Assembly: GCF_937880195.1 (NCBI RefSeq)
Contig: NZ_CALFLA010000004.1
Span: forward strand, 21,134 to 85,133
Length of the DNA stretch: 64,000 bases
From: an uncultured Blautia sp.
GTDB lineage: Bacteria > Bacillota > Clostridia > Lachnospirales > Lachnospiraceae
Reading direction: 5' to 3'
The notes beneath the pieces are model-generated. The model made no database searches and had not been told where the DNA came from. It saw only the letters and a program-made list of their open reading frames with translations. The position numbers were made by a program, and so were the translations under genes. How positions within the stretch are numbered: the stretch's first letter is position 1; each line of letters opens with the position of its first letter. Positions 35,272-44,895 of the stretch are shown here, in pieces.

Positions 35272-35600
35272 CATAGCAAAGGCAAGGAAGAAGAGGAGTA
35301 TGCTGTGATCGCTGACAGAGAGGAACGCCCCAGGCTGGAAGGCGTTCTCAGAAGGAGACAGCAGAAGGTAGCTTTGGAGCCGGAAGGCTGATGGCCGTAA
35401 GCAATAGCCGCGGCAGCAGGCTTTCACGTAGATCCTGCGTTAAAGGACAATGAGATGTGCAGAACAAGTCCCACAAGGATTGAGGGATTTAGGGAGTTCG
35501 AGGCGGACTTGTCCGCTTTGTTCGAAAGACTGCATAATGAAGGTGGTACCGCGATAAGATTCGCCCTTCACACTTAGGTGTGAGGGGCTTACTTTTTTCT
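35272..35600 (+). promoter_or_regulatory. T-box riboswitch controlling valS
   Basis: A leader of about 330 nt. The T-box sequence AAGGTGGTACCGCG is at 35540-35553. It precedes a terminator whose ten-pair stem (35564-35573 with 35578-35587, one G-U) and TTAG loop are followed by a run of T. Uncharged tRNA binding the specifier and T-box should form the antiterminator. A possible valine specifier is GTA at 35368-35370 within GAAGGTAGC; this choice is tentative. valS follows at 35639. Confidence 0.93.
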
Positions 35601-35638
35601 TCCCCTCACCGTTTATCAAAAAGACACAGGAGGTTATT

Positions 35639-38293
35639 ATGAGCAAAGAACTTGCAAAGACGTATGATCCCAAGGGACTGGAGGAACGTCTCTATCAGAA
35701 ATGGATGGATAATGGATATTTCCATGCAAAAGTAAACCCCGATAAGAAACCCTTTACTATTGTAATGCCGCCGCCCAATGTTACAGGACAGCTTCACATG
35801 GGACATGCTCTTGACGAAACCATGCAGGATATCCTGATCCGTTTTAAGAGAATGCAGGGCTATGAAGCTCTCTGGCAGCCGGGAACCGACCATGCGGCCA
35901 TTGCCACAGAGGTTAAGGTTATCGACAAGCTGAAACAGGAAGGAATCGACAAGCATGAGATCGGCCGTGAAGAATTTCTGAAACATGCCTGGGCATGGAA
36001 AGAAGAGTACGGCGGAAAGATCATTAACCAGCTTAAGAAACTGGGCGCTTCCGCAGACTGGGAAAGAGAACGCTTTACTATGGACGAGGGCTGTTCTAAG
36101 GCGGTTCAGGAAGTATTTATCAAACTTTATGAAAAAGGCTATATTTACAAAGGTTCCAGAATCATCAACTGGTGTCCGGTATGCCAGACTTCTATTTCTG
36201 ACGCAGAGGTAGAGCATGAAGACCAGGATGGATTTTTCTGGCATATTAATTATCCCATCGTAGGCGAAGAGGGACGTTTTGTGGAGATCGCAACCACACG
36301 TCCGGAAACACTTCTGGGAGATACGGCAGTAGCGGTAAATCCTGAGGACGAAAGATATAAAGACCTGGTTGGAAAGATGCTGAAACTTCCTCTGACAGAC
36401 AGGGAGATCCCTGTGGTGGCAGACGAATATGTAGACAAGGAATTTGGAACAGGCTGTGTAAAGATCACACCTGCCCATGACCCTAACGATTTTGAGGTTG
36501 GAAAGCGTCACAACCTTCCTGAGATCAATATTATGAACGACGACGCTACCATCAATTCTCTTGGAGGCAAATATGCGGGAATGGACCGCTATGAAGCGCG
36601 TAAGGCAATGGTGGCTGATCTTGAGGCTCAGGGCCTTCTTGTAAAAGTAGTTCCTCATTCCCACAGCGTAGGAACTCATGACCGCTGCGGCACTACAGTA
36701 GAGCCTATGATCAAACCACAGTGGTTTGTTCGCATGGACGAGATGGCAAAGGCTGCTATTGACGTTCTCAATGAAGGTGATCTGGAATTTGTTCCGGCAA
36801 GTTTTGGCAAGACATACCTTCACTGGCTGGAAAATATCCGTGACTGGTGTATTTCCCGTCAGCTTTGGTGGGGACACAGAATCCCGGCTTATTACTGCGA
36901 TGAGTGCGGAGAGGTTGTGGTTGCCCGCCAGATGCCGGAAAAATGTCCGAAGTGCGGATGCACCCATCTTCATCAGGATGAGGACACTCTGGATACCTGG
37001 TTCAGCTCTGCTCTGTGGCCTTTCTCTACTTTGGGATGGCCGGACAAGACAGAAGAGATGGAATACTTCTATCCTACAGACGTACTTGTAACAGGATACG
37101 ACATTATTTTCTTCTGGGTTATCCGTATGGTATTCTCCGCTTTGGAACAGACAGGCAAGGCACCTTTCCATCATGTTCTGATCCACGGCCTTGTAAGAGA
37201 TTCCCAGGGAAGAAAAATGAGCAAATCCCTTGGAAACGGAATTGATCCTCTTGAAGTAATTGATAAATACGGCGCAGACGCTCTCCGTCTTACCTTGATC
37301 ACAGGAAACGCTCCGGGAAATGATATGCGTTTCTACTGGGAGAGAGTAGAATCCAGCCGTAACTTTGCAAATAAGATCTGGAACGCATCCAGATTTATTA
37401 TGATGAACCTGGAGGGACGGACTGTAACCGCGCCTGAGAATCTGAAAGAGCTTTGCCTGGAGGATCAGTGGATCTTATCCAGACTGAACACAGTTGTTCG
37501 TGAAGTTACTGAAAACATGGAAAAATATGAGCTTGGAATTGCGGTACAGAAGGTTTACGACTTCCTGTGGGATGAGCTTTGCGACTGGTATATCGAAATG
37601 GCAAAGGTTCGTCTCTGGAAGGCAGAGGAAGATCCAAAAGCAGCGGGAGAGGCTCTTTGGACCCTTCGCACCGTTCTTACAGAAGGCCTGAAACTTCTTC
37701 ATCCGTTTATGCCGTTTATTACAGAAGAGATTTATTGTACGCTTCTTCCTGAGGAAGATTCTATTATGATCTCTCAGTGGCCGGAATATACAGAAGAGAG
37801 ATGCTTTGCAGGGGCAGAAAAGGCAGTGGAAGGATTTAAAGAAGCGGTAAGAGGCATCCGTAACATCCGTACAGAGATGAACGTTCCGGTAAACCGCAAA
37901 ACCAGCCTTTACATTGTAGGAAGAGACAAAGATACCTGCGCAAGATATGAGGCATGTAAAAAATCTTTTGTAAACCTTGCGTTCTCCAAGGAAATCCATG
38001 TACAGGAAAATAAAGAGGGAATCGGAGAGGACGCTGTTTCAGTTGTGGTTTCCGACGCAGTAGTTTATCTGCCTCTGGAAGATCTGGTAGACAGAGAAAA
38101 AGAAATCGAACGTCTCAAAAAAGAGCAGGAGCGTCTCACAAAGGAGATCGCCCGCTGTCAGGGTATGCTGAATAACCCGAATTTTGTCAACAAAGCACCT
38201 GCGGCAAAGGTTGACGCAGAAAAAGAAAAACTTCAGAAATACGAAGAAATGATGGAAAAGGTAAACGTACAGCTTTCACAGATGCAGAAGTGA
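35639..38293 (+). CDS. valS: Valyl-tRNA synthetase
   Basis: Class I aminoacyl-tRNA synthetase, 884 residues, attaching valine to tRNA-Val. The HIGH motif appears as HMGH (53-56, after PPPNVTGQL) and KMSKS at 526-530. The editing domain (about 190-345) includes [15 protein letters not shown] zinc-ribbon-like Cys set lies at about 420-440 ([14 protein letters not shown]). The C-terminal coiled-coil arm (about 815-884) that grips the tRNA is present ([20 protein letters not shown]). AGGAGG precedes the ATG at 35639. Expression is controlled by the T-box directly upstream. Confidence 0.98.
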   Translation: MSKELAKTYDPKGLEERLYQKWMDNGYFHAKVNPDKKPFTIVMPPPNVTGQLHMGHALDETMQDILIRFKRMQGYEALWQPGTDHAAIATEVKVIDKLKQEGIDKHEIGREEFLKHAWAWKEEYGGKIINQLKKLGASADWERERFTMDEGCSKAVQEVFIKLYEKGYIYKGSRIINWCPVCQTSISDAEVEHEDQDGFFWHINYPIVGEEGRFVEIATTRPETLLGDTAVAVNPEDERYKDLVGKMLKLPLTDREIPVVADEYVDKEFGTGCVKITPAHDPNDFEVGKRHNLPEINIMNDDATINSLGGKYAGMDRYEARKAMVADLEAQGLLVKVVPHSHSVGTHDRCGTTVEPMIKPQWFVRMDEMAKAAIDVLNEGDLEFVPASFGKTYLHWLENIRDWCISRQLWWGHRIPAYYCDECGEVVVARQMPEKCPKCGCTHLHQDEDTLDTWFSSALWPFSTLGWPDKTEEMEYFYPTDVLVTGYDIIFFWVIRMVFSALEQTGKAPFHHVLIHGLVRDSQGRKMSKSLGNGIDPLEVIDKYGADALRLTLITGNAPGNDMRFYWERVESSRNFANKIWNASRFIMMNLEGRTVTAPENLKELCLEDQWILSRLNTVVREVTENMEKYELGIAVQKVYDFLWDELCDWYIEMAKVRLWKAEEDPKAAGEALWTLRTVLTEGLKLLHPFMPFITEEIYCTLLPEEDSIMISQWPEYTEERCFAGAEKAVEGFKEAVRGIRNIRTEMNVPVNRKTSLYIVGRDKDTCARYEACKKSFVNLAFSKEIHVQENKEGIGEDAVSVVVSDAVVYLPLEDLVDREKEIERLKKEQERLTKEIARCQGMLNNPNFVNKAPAAKVDAEKEKLQKYEEMMEKVNVQLSQMQK

Positions 38294-38308
38294 TAAAGGA
38301 GCATTAAG

Positions 38309-40342
38309 ATGAAATTGAAATTGTCTGATATATGCAACAAAATTTCTTTGCTGCTTCATGCTCTTGCCAGCGGGGCAGGATACTTTTTGATAGAAGCGAT
38401 CAGCAGACATTCCTTTACAGAGGCCTGGGACTTTATGACAGGCAGGCCTCTGGTGTTTGCCTACAATGCGGGACTGATTTTTACCTCTTCCCTGATCGTG
38501 TATCTGTTTCGGAGAAGATGCTTTATCCGCGTACTTTTGACAATGTTCTGGCTGCTTCTGGGAATTATCAACGGCGTGATCCTGGCTACGAGGGTAACTC
38601 CGTTTACAGGGCCGGACCTCCATCTTCTTACAGACGGAATGGCGCTTCTGGAAAAATACCTTCCAAAATGGGGAGTGATCGTTGCGCTGATCGTCCTGGG
38701 ACTGTTTGCCCTGACTTTGCTTGCGCTGATCGTCAAAGGACCTAAGTATAAGGGAAAGCTGAAATACAGATGGAATATTCCTCTGGTGCTTTTAAGTGTG
38801 GTTGCCTTTTTTGGGATTACACAGCTTGCTCTGGAAAAGAGAGTGCTTTCTAATTATTTTGGAAATATTGCTTTTGCCTATGAGGATTATGGCTATCCTT
38901 ATTGTCTGGGGGTTACGATTTTTAATACGGGAATCAGCTGCCCAAGAGATTATTCGGAAACAGAGATCAAGCGGATTGAAGATACAGAAAAAAATCTTCC
39001 GAAAACAAAAGAAGGGGATCATCCAAATATTATTTTCCTGCAGCTGGAATCCTTCTTTGACCCGGAACTGGTAAATTATCTGGAAATCTCTGAGGATCCC
39101 ATTCCGATTTTCAGGAAACTTATGAAGGAATATACTTCAGGGTATTATAAAGTTCCTTCTGTGGGCGCCGGAACAGCAAATACAGAATTTGAGTCTATTA
39201 CGGGAATGAGCCTTCACTATTTTGGACCGGGAGAATATCCCTATAAGAGTATTCTCAAGGAAACTACCTGTGAGAGCGCGCCTTATGTGCTGAAAGATCT
39301 TGGATATTCTACCCATGCCATACATAACAACGAGGCGAATTTCTATGGAAGAAGATCTATTTTTCCTAATCTTGGCTTTGATACCTTTACTTCTGCCGAG
39401 TACATGGCGGAGGAAGATGACAAAAACCCTCTGGGCTGGACAAAGGATAAGGTGCTGACAGAAGAGATCATGAAATGTCTGGAATCCACAGAGGATCAGC
39501 CAGATTATGTATATACCATTTCCGTACAGGGACACGGCGCTTATCCAGAGGAACCGGAAATCGAAGAAGCAGAGATTACAGTAACAGGTTCTCCAACAGA
39601 GTCAAAGAATAATCAGTGGGAATATTACGTAAATCAGCTTAAGGAAATGGATGATTTTGTAGGAGAGCTTACGGCTGCCCTGGAAGAATATCCAGAGGAT
39701 GTGGTTCTTGTTATGTATGGAGATCATCTTCCCACCATGGACCTTACGGTAGAAGATGTGGACAACAGATATCTTTTCCAGACTCAGTATGTGATGTGGG
39801 ATAATTTTGGTCTTGAGAAAAAGGATGTGAATCTTGCTGCATACCAGATGGCGGCAGAGGTTATGGATCGTGTAGGCATTCATGAGGGAACTGTGTTCCG
39901 CTATCATCAGGCAAGAAGAAACACAAAGAACTATCAGGTGGATCTGGAAACTCTTCAGTATGATCTTTTGTATGGAAAAAGGTTCTCCTATCAGGGAGAA
40001 AATCCCTACAAGCGTACAAAGATGCGTCTGGGAATCTACGATACTACTCTGGACGGTATTTCTCTGGTGTCTGCCTGGGATCACACTTACAGGATCACAG
40101 GAACGAATTTTACGCCTTCAAGCCAGGTGAAACTTAACGGAGAATGGTATGAAACAGTATATGTGAATCCAACCACTTTGATGATCTCAGGAACAGAGCT
40201 TGAGGATTTCGACAGACTTTCTGTTGTACAGAGAAGCAACAGCTCCACAAGAAAGGCGCTGAGTAAGAGCTATGACCGCTCCTGCTATATGCTGTTTGAT
40301 GAAAACAGATGGAAGCTGCCGACGGAAGAAATAAAATCCTGA
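38309..40342 (+). CDS. LtaS-like sulfatase-fold phosphoglycerol transferase
   Basis: A 677-residue membrane enzyme. Five helices occupy about residues 15-175, followed by an extracellular sulfatase/alkaline-phosphatase fold. The metal ligand Glu247 (FLQLESFFD), nucleophile Thr289 (GAGTANTEF), HNNEANFYGR and YGDHLPT are the LtaS family marks. The family polymerises glycerol phosphate into lipoteichoic acid or transfers it to glycolipids. After the catalytic domain a further 100 or so residues (about 570-670) look like a small beta domain of the IPT/TIG kind (YRITGTNFTPSSQV), unusual for LtaS. It lies 15 bp after valS and may be transcribed with it. Confidence 0.87.
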   Translation: MKLKLSDICNKISLLLHALASGAGYFLIEAISRHSFTEAWDFMTGRPLVFAYNAGLIFTSSLIVYLFRRRCFIRVLLTMFWLLLGIINGVILATRVTPFTGPDLHLLTDGMALLEKYLPKWGVIVALIVLGLFALTLLALIVKGPKYKGKLKYRWNIPLVLLSVVAFFGITQLALEKRVLSNYFGNIAFAYEDYGYPYCLGVTIFNTGISCPRDYSETEIKRIEDTEKNLPKTKEGDHPNIIFLQLESFFDPELVNYLEISEDPIPIFRKLMKEYTSGYYKVPSVGAGTANTEFESITGMSLHYFGPGEYPYKSILKETTCESAPYVLKDLGYSTHAIHNNEANFYGRRSIFPNLGFDTFTSAEYMAEEDDKNPLGWTKDKVLTEEIMKCLESTEDQPDYVYTISVQGHGAYPEEPEIEEAEITVTGSPTESKNNQWEYYVNQLKEMDDFVGELTAALEEYPEDVVLVMYGDHLPTMDLTVEDVDNRYLFQTQYVMWDNFGLEKKDVNLAAYQMAAEVMDRVGIHEGTVFRYHQARRNTKNYQVDLETLQYDLLYGKRFSYQGENPYKRTKMRLGIYDTTLDGISLVSAWDHTYRITGTNFTPSSQVKLNGEWYETVYVNPTTLMISGTELEDFDRLSVVQRSNSSTRKALSKSYDRSCYMLFDENRWKLPTEEIKS

Positions 40343-40366
40343 CGAATAAAAGATTACGATTGGTAC

Positions 40367-40468
40367 TGGACATATTTCACCACTCATATATAATGATATC
40401 GTAGCGGTTATTATTGGAGCAGAGCTCCTGCCGCTGCGAATACATTATGATGAAGTGGTGAATTTTTT
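40367..40468 (+). promoter_or_regulatory. folC promoter embedded in a long interrupted palindrome
   Basis: TGGACA (40367-40372), 16 bp and TATAAT (40389-40394) form a promoter with a start near 40401. It lies inside a nested dyad: TTCACCACT (40376-40384) with AGTGGTGAA (40454-40462), then ATAATG with CATTAT, GTAGCGG with CCGCTGC, and GGAGC-AGA-GCTCC at the tip. The 3' arm covers the folC ribosome-binding region and is followed by TTTTTT. Read-through RNA from the upstream gene can form the full stem; RNA from this promoter only the inner part. Confidence 0.7.
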
Positions 40469-41761
40469 ATGAATTACGAAGAAGCAGTTGCTTATATTGA
40501 AGAAACTCCAAAATTTACAACAAAAAACAAACTTTCCCATACAAAAGAATGTCTGAAGCGTCTGGGAAACCCGGAAAAAAATTTTAAAGTTATCCATGTG
40601 GCAGGAACCAACGGTAAGGGAAGCACCTGCGCCTTTTTGACTTCTGTTTTCAGAGAGGCGGGATATTCCTGCGGACTTTTTACCTCCCCTCACCTTGTGG
40701 TGATTAATGAAAGATTTCAGATCAATGAACAGAACATTGACGACCAGTCTTTTCTTCGGGCTTTTCACCGGGTAAAGGAGCTGGCGGATGAGCTTGTGGC
40801 AGAGGGAAATTATCATCCTACGTATTTTGAGATGCTGTTTCTTATGGGAATGGTGATCTTTGCAGAAGCAGGGGTGGATTATGTGATGCTGGAAACAGGA
40901 CTTGGCGGCCGTCTGGACGCCACAACAGCAGTGGAGGATCCGGCGGCATGTGTGATCACTTCTATCAGTTTTGATCATATGCAGTATCTTGGCAATACTA
41001 TTGCCGAGATTGCCGGGGAAAAAGCCGGGATCATTGTTCCGGGAGTTCCTGTGATCTATGATGGAAATAACCAGGAGGCGGCAGAGGTGATCCGCGCTCA
41101 GGCAGAGACCCTGGGAAGTCCCTGTTATGAGGTAAAGAGATCACAGATGGAAATCCTTCGAAATACCAGTGCAGGCATTGATTTTTCTTATGAGAATGAG
41201 TATTATGGAAACACAGCTTTCTCCATTCCTTTTATTGCCGGATATCAGGTGATGAATGCCGGACTTGCCCTGAAAACAGCAGAAGTGCTGGCTGATAAGA
41301 TCAGGATCCCTTTGGAAGCAGTCAAAAAGGGGCTTAAAGAAACCAGATGGCAGGGACGTATGGAAACTGTTCTTCCAGGCGTGATTGTGGACGGTGCCCA
41401 TAATGAGGATGGAGTAGAAAAATTTGTGGAAACAGCAGAGCATTTTCAAAAGGAGTATCCGCTGACACTTTTGTTTTCCGCTGTGGAGGATAAGGACTAT
41501 ACGGATATGATCCGTACTATTCTTAGAAGGATCCGCTTCCGCCATGTGATAGTGACCCAGGTTGGCGGTTATCGGAAGGTTCCGGCAAAGATGCTGGCAG
41601 ATATTTTCCGTAAGGAGGGCTGCCAGTCCACAGAATATTGTGAAGATGTAAAGGAAGCGTTCCAACGGGCCCTTTCCCAAAAAGGCGAGGACGGAATGCT
41701 GTTCTGCGCAGGCTCTCTGTATCTGGTAGGCGAGATCAAGGCTATGATCGGAGAGCAGTAA
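40469..41761 (+). CDS. folC: Folylpolyglutamate synthase / dihydrofolate synthase
   Basis: A 430-residue Mur-ligase-family enzyme that adds glutamate to (dihydro)folates, keeping them in the cell. The P-loop is GTNGKGST (46-53), the folate-binding omega loop FTSPHLVVINERF follows, then EMLFLMGMVIF and LETGLGGRLDATTA. ITSISFDHMQYLGNT holds the magnesium-site histidine. The C-terminal domain includes VDGAHNEDGVEKF. It has its own promoter in the preceding palindrome and is followed by two closely spaced genes (a 51-residue ORF and a TPR protein), each with a good ribosome-binding site. Confidence 0.95.
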   Translation: MNYEEAVAYIEETPKFTTKNKLSHTKECLKRLGNPEKNFKVIHVAGTNGKGSTCAFLTSVFREAGYSCGLFTSPHLVVINERFQINEQNIDDQSFLRAFHRVKELADELVAEGNYHPTYFEMLFLMGMVIFAEAGVDYVMLETGLGGRLDATTAVEDPAACVITSISFDHMQYLGNTIAEIAGEKAGIIVPGVPVIYDGNNQEAAEVIRAQAETLGSPCYEVKRSQMEILRNTSAGIDFSYENEYYGNTAFSIPFIAGYQVMNAGLALKTAEVLADKIRIPLEAVKKGLKETRWQGRMETVLPGVIVDGAHNEDGVEKFVETAEHFQKEYPLTLLFSAVEDKDYTDMIRTILRRIRFRHVIVTQVGGYRKVPAKMLADIFRKEGCQSTEYCEDVKEAFQRALSQKGEDGMLFCAGSLYLVGEIKAMIGEQ

Positions 41762-41772
41762 GGAGGATTTTG

Positions 41773-41928
41773 ATGATAGATTACGAAGAGGAACTGAAGA
41801 AGTTTGAGCCGTGTCTTGATGTGACGGACGCGGAAGGCGCGATATACGAAAAAGAACTGACGGATATTCTTGACGTGCTTCAGGAGGTACTGCGTGAGGC
41901 CAAAAGCGGCAGACGTGTAAGACAATAA
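41773..41928 (+). CDS. Small conserved-looking acidic protein of 51 residues
   Basis: A short gene between folC and the TPR protein. AAGGAGG (41760-41766) overlaps the folC stop and is followed by ATG at 41773; the frame runs to TAA at 41926, 14 bases before the next start. The product is MIDYEEELKKFEPCLDV... with an acidic amphipathic first half, a helical second half (LTDILDVLQEVLREA) and a basic end (GRRVRQ). No signal peptide or membrane helix. Function unknown. The ideal start signal and tight spacing argue for a real gene in the folC operon. Confidence 0.72.
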   Translation: MIDYEEELKKFEPCLDVTDAEGAIYEKELTDILDVLQEVLREAKSGRRVRQ

Positions 41929-41942
41929 GGAGAACTCTCAGG

Positions 41943-43238
41943 ATGAATTGTGTGAACTGCGGTGCGTTTCTCACAGACGCAGATCTGGATTACTGTCCGA
42001 ACTGTGGGTATAATGTACTGATTCAGAAAAAAGTGGATTATCTTTCCAAAAGTTTGTATAATCAGGGTCTGGAAAAAGCCAGCATACGGGATCTTTCGGG
42101 AGCGATTGCCTGTCTGAAGCAGAGCTTGATTTATGATAAACGGAATATCCAGGCAAGAAATCTTCTTGGCCTTGTATATTTTGAAACCGGCGAGGTAGTG
42201 GCCGCTTTAAGCGAGTGGGTCATCAGCAAAAACCTGCAGCCGGCAAGAAACCTGGCTTCGGAATATATTGCCAAGCTTCAGGCCAATTCCAATAAGTTGA
42301 AAGCCATTAATGTCACCATAAAAAAATATAATCATGCTCTGCTTTTGTGCAGGGAAGGCCACGACGATATGGCGGCGATCCAGCTTCGCAGGATTCTTTC
42401 TCAGAATCCCAAGCTGATCAAGGGCTACCATCTTCTTGCCCTGATCCAGATCAAAAACCATGAATGGAACCGGGCCAGAAGAATACTGAAAAAAGCGGCA
42501 AAGATCGACAAAACAAATACGACCACCCTTCGTTTTTTACGGGAGGTAGAGGAACAGACTGGCGTTCCCACCCGTTTGGAACGGCAGAAAAAAGGATTTT
42601 TCCAGAACTTTCGGAAAAAAAGTATGGACTATGATCCTATTGAAAGCGAGTTCTCTGTACAGACCCCGATATACCGGGAAAAATCCAGGCTTCCTGTTTT
42701 CCTTCTTTTGATGTCAGGCATGACTGCCGGAGCCGTTGCCTTTTGGCTTTTGGCTGTTCCGGCTATTCGCCAGGGCATTTATAAAGAAGCAAACGAACAG
42801 ATCGTCCAGTACAGTGAATCGCTGGCTACCCAGGGGGCGGAGCTTACGAAGGCTCAGGGAGAAGCCCAGGAGTCAGGAAACACGGCAGAGGCGGTATCGG
42901 CCAAGCTGACCCAGGAACAGGCAAAAAGCCAGAGCTATGAAGCTCTTCTTACCGCTTATTTCTATTACCAGCAGCAAAACCTGGACGAGGCGGCAATGGC
43001 TGTTAAGAATGTTCAGGTGGACACCCTTTCGGATTCCATGAAATCTATTTATACAACAGTACGGGACGCTACCGGCGTTGCCGGTATTGGAGATGAGGAG
43101 GGAGCCCAGCCTTCAGATTTCGGGGACGAAGGATATGACGAGGGAAGCTATGACCAGGGTTCTTATGATGAAGAATCCTATGACGACGGCTCCTATGACG
43201 ACAGCTATTATGATGACGGTTATTACGAAGAATACTAA
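41943..43238 (+). CDS. Zinc-ribbon and TPR membrane protein with Tyr/Asp-rich tail
   Basis: A 431-residue protein of unknown role. An N-terminal zinc ribbon (CVNCG ... YCPNCG, residues 3-21) is followed by TPR-like helical repeats (about 35-205: YNQGLEKASIRDLSGAIACL, NLLGLVYFETGEVVAALSEW). A single membrane helix lies at about 247-270, a coiled coil at about 280-330 (AQGEAQESGNTAEAV), more helices, then a final 40 residues of repeated S-Y-D/E-G units. The ribbon and TPR part is predicted cytosolic and the tail outside. It ends the folC operon; a terminator follows. Confidence 0.8.
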   Translation: MNCVNCGAFLTDADLDYCPNCGYNVLIQKKVDYLSKSLYNQGLEKASIRDLSGAIACLKQSLIYDKRNIQARNLLGLVYFETGEVVAALSEWVISKNLQPARNLASEYIAKLQANSNKLKAINVTIKKYNHALLLCREGHDDMAAIQLRRILSQNPKLIKGYHLLALIQIKNHEWNRARRILKKAAKIDKTNTTTLRFLREVEEQTGVPTRLERQKKGFFQNFRKKSMDYDPIESEFSVQTPIYREKSRLPVFLLLMSGMTAGAVAFWLLAVPAIRQGIYKEANEQIVQYSESLATQGAELTKAQGEAQESGNTAEAVSAKLTQEQAKSQSYEALLTAYFYYQQQNLDEAAMAVKNVQVDTLSDSMKSIYTTVRDATGVAGIGDEEGAQPSDFGDEGYDEGSYDQGSYDEESYDDGSYDDSYYDDGYYEEY

Positions 43239-43256
43239 AAGAGAAACCTCAAAGCA

Positions 43257-43286
43257 GGGGATGTGCAGATATGCACATCCCTTTTT
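43257..43286 (+). terminator. Terminator after the folC operon
   Basis: GGGATGTGC (43258-43266) pairs with GCACATCCC (43273-43281) around AGATAT, followed by TTTTT. Confidence 0.92.
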
Positions 43287-43408
43287 GCATAATTAAAAAG
43301 CAGTACGTTCTGTACGAAAAACAGAAAGATCAAAGGGAAATTCTAACCATAATTTGGGGGATTTTGGGGAAAACAGGAATAAAAACAGAAAATAAGGGGG
43401 ATAATAGA

Positions 43409-43738
43409 ATGAATGAGATGTTTGAGCTGGAAGGAACGGCGCTTATGATACATCTTCCGGCAGAGGTGGATCATCCGGTATCTGACGAAATACGAAAAGA
43501 GTCAGACCGTATCTTGAGCAAACAGTACATCCGTACTATGTTTTTTGACTTTGAAAAAACAGCCTTTATGGACAGTTCTGGAATCGGATTGCTTATGGGA
43601 CGTTACCGGGCTCTGGGAATGCGCCAGGGTTGCATATGCGCCGTAAAGGTAAACAGCCGTATAGATAAACTTCTGCATCTGTCAGGAGTACACCGATATA
43701 TAGAAATCAAAAAAATCCAGGAGGAGGAAAACAGATAA
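43409..43738 (+). CDS. spoIIAA: Anti-sigma F factor antagonist SpoIIAA
   Basis: A 109-residue STAS-domain protein. Start 43409 (MNEMFELEGTALMIHLPAEV) is fixed by AAGGGGG just upstream; the longer frame before it is non-coding. The phosphorylatable serine lies in FMDSSGIGLLMGRY. Dephosphorylated SpoIIAA frees sigma F from SpoIIAB in the forespore. The stop overlaps spoIIAB by TAATG, the standard coupled arrangement. Confidence 0.96.
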   Translation: MNEMFELEGTALMIHLPAEVDHPVSDEIRKESDRILSKQYIRTMFFDFEKTAFMDSSGIGLLMGRYRALGMRQGCICAVKVNSRIDKLLHLSGVHRYIEIKKIQEEENR

Positions 43739-44163
43739 TGGAAAACACCAATGAAATGACAATTATTTTTGACAGCAGACCTGTTAATGAAGGAATGGCC
43801 CGGATTGCAGCAGCTTCTTTTTGTACGCAGCTGAATCCTACGCTGGAGGAGGTTGCAGATCTGAAAACAGCTGTTTCTGAAGCAGTGACCAACTGTATTA
43901 TCCATGGTTATGAAGGAGAAGTACATAAGATACGAATGGATTTAAGACTCTGTGAAAGAGATCTGTATGTAGATATCAGTGACGAAGGCGCAGGAATCCC
44001 GGATATAAAAAAGGCCATGGAGCCTCTTTATACTACCAAGCCGGAAAAGGAAAGATCTGGAATGGGATTTACCTTTATGGAGGCCTTTATGGATCAGGTA
44101 TCAGTAGAATCGGAGCCGGGGAAGGGAACCACGGTTCATATGAAAAAAACCATCCGGCGGTAA
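43738..44163 (+). CDS. spoIIAB: Anti-sigma F factor and serine kinase SpoIIAB
   Basis: A 141-residue GHKL-fold kinase that holds sigma F inactive and phosphorylates SpoIIAA. The N box is AVSEAVTNCIIHGYEG, the G1 box DEGAGIPD and the ATP-lid region ERSGMGFTFMEAFMD. Start and stop are coupled to its neighbours (TAATG before, 9 bp to sigF after). Canonical length and order. Confidence 0.96.
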   Translation: MENTNEMTIIFDSRPVNEGMARIAAASFCTQLNPTLEEVADLKTAVSEAVTNCIIHGYEGEVHKIRMDLRLCERDLYVDISDEGAGIPDIKKAMEPLYTTKPEKERSGMGFTFMEAFMDQVSVESEPGKGTTVHMKKTIRR

Positions 44164-44172
44164 GGAGGAGGA

Positions 44173-44895
44173 ATGGAACATACTCTTGCCCTGATCGGGC
44201 ACGCGCACCAGGGGGATAAAGAGGCAAGAGATACCATATTTGAAGAAAATACAGGGCTGGTCTACAGTGTGGCAAGAAGGTTTTTGGGACGAGGCGCAGA
44301 GCTTGAGGACCTGTTCCAGATTGGAAGCATCGGACTTTTAAAAGCAGTGGATAAATTTGATCCTTCTTTTGAAGTGCGGTTTTCCACCTATGCCGTTCCT
44401 ATGATCGCAGGAGAGATACGAAGATTCTTAAGGGACGACGGTATGCTGAAAGTCAGCCGTTCTATGAAAGAAAATTACGGAAAGATCTGCCAGGCAAGAG
44501 AAAGACTGGAGCGGTCTTTAGGCAGAGAGCCGGATATGGGAGAGCTTTCCCGGGAGCTTGGAATGGCTCCTGAGGAGCTGGCCCTGACGCTGGAATCAGG
44601 AGCTCCGGTAGAATCTATTTACAAAACAGTTTATCAGGGAGAAGGAACTGAGATCACTTTGGCGGACAGGCTGGAAGAAAAAAAGGACAGCCAGGAAAAA
44701 CTCCTGAACCGTATTTTTCTGGAAGAGATTCTTGAGCGGCTGGAAAAGGATGAACGGAAATTGATCTGTATGCGTTATTTCCGGGATATGACACAGGGGG
44801 AGATCGCCGGATATTTTGGCGTCTCCCAGGTGCAGGTGTCGCGTATGGAAAAAAGGATCCTTGCCAGGCTGAAATCTTTTTATGAGGGAGGCTGA
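44173..44895 (+). CDS. sigF: Forespore RNA polymerase sigma factor SigF (SpoIIAC)
   Basis: A 240-residue sigma-70 family factor directing early forespore genes. Region 2 is readable in LEDLFQIGSIGLLKAVDKFDP and STYAVPMIAGEIRRFLRDDG. Region 3 follows, and region 4 HTH is GEIAGYFGVSQVQVSRMEKRIL. AAGGAGGAG precedes the ATG. It faces the spoVA operon tail to tail with a 16-bp overlap of coding ends. Confidence 0.96.
   Translation: MEHTLALIGHAHQGDKEARDTIFEENTGLVYSVARRFLGRGAELEDLFQIGSIGLLKAVDKFDPSFEVRFSTYAVPMIAGEIRRFLRDDGMLKVSRSMKENYGKICQARERLERSLGREPDMGELSRELGMAPEELALTLESGAPVESIYKTVYQGEGTEITLADRLEEKKDSQEKLLNRIFLEEILERLEKDERKLICMRYFRDMTQGEIAGYFGVSQVQVSRMEKRILARLKSFYEGG

Noticed and set aside
35606..37186. 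A 526-codon open frame on the minus strand
   Set aside because: It lies wholly inside valS and its T-box end, has no ribosome site, and its product is a Cys/Phe-rich shadow without motifs.
40367..40468. Tetrahydrofolate riboswitch before folC
   Set aside because: The gene function would fit, but neither the conserved core sequences nor the three-way junction of the THF class could be found; the structure is a simple nested dyad.
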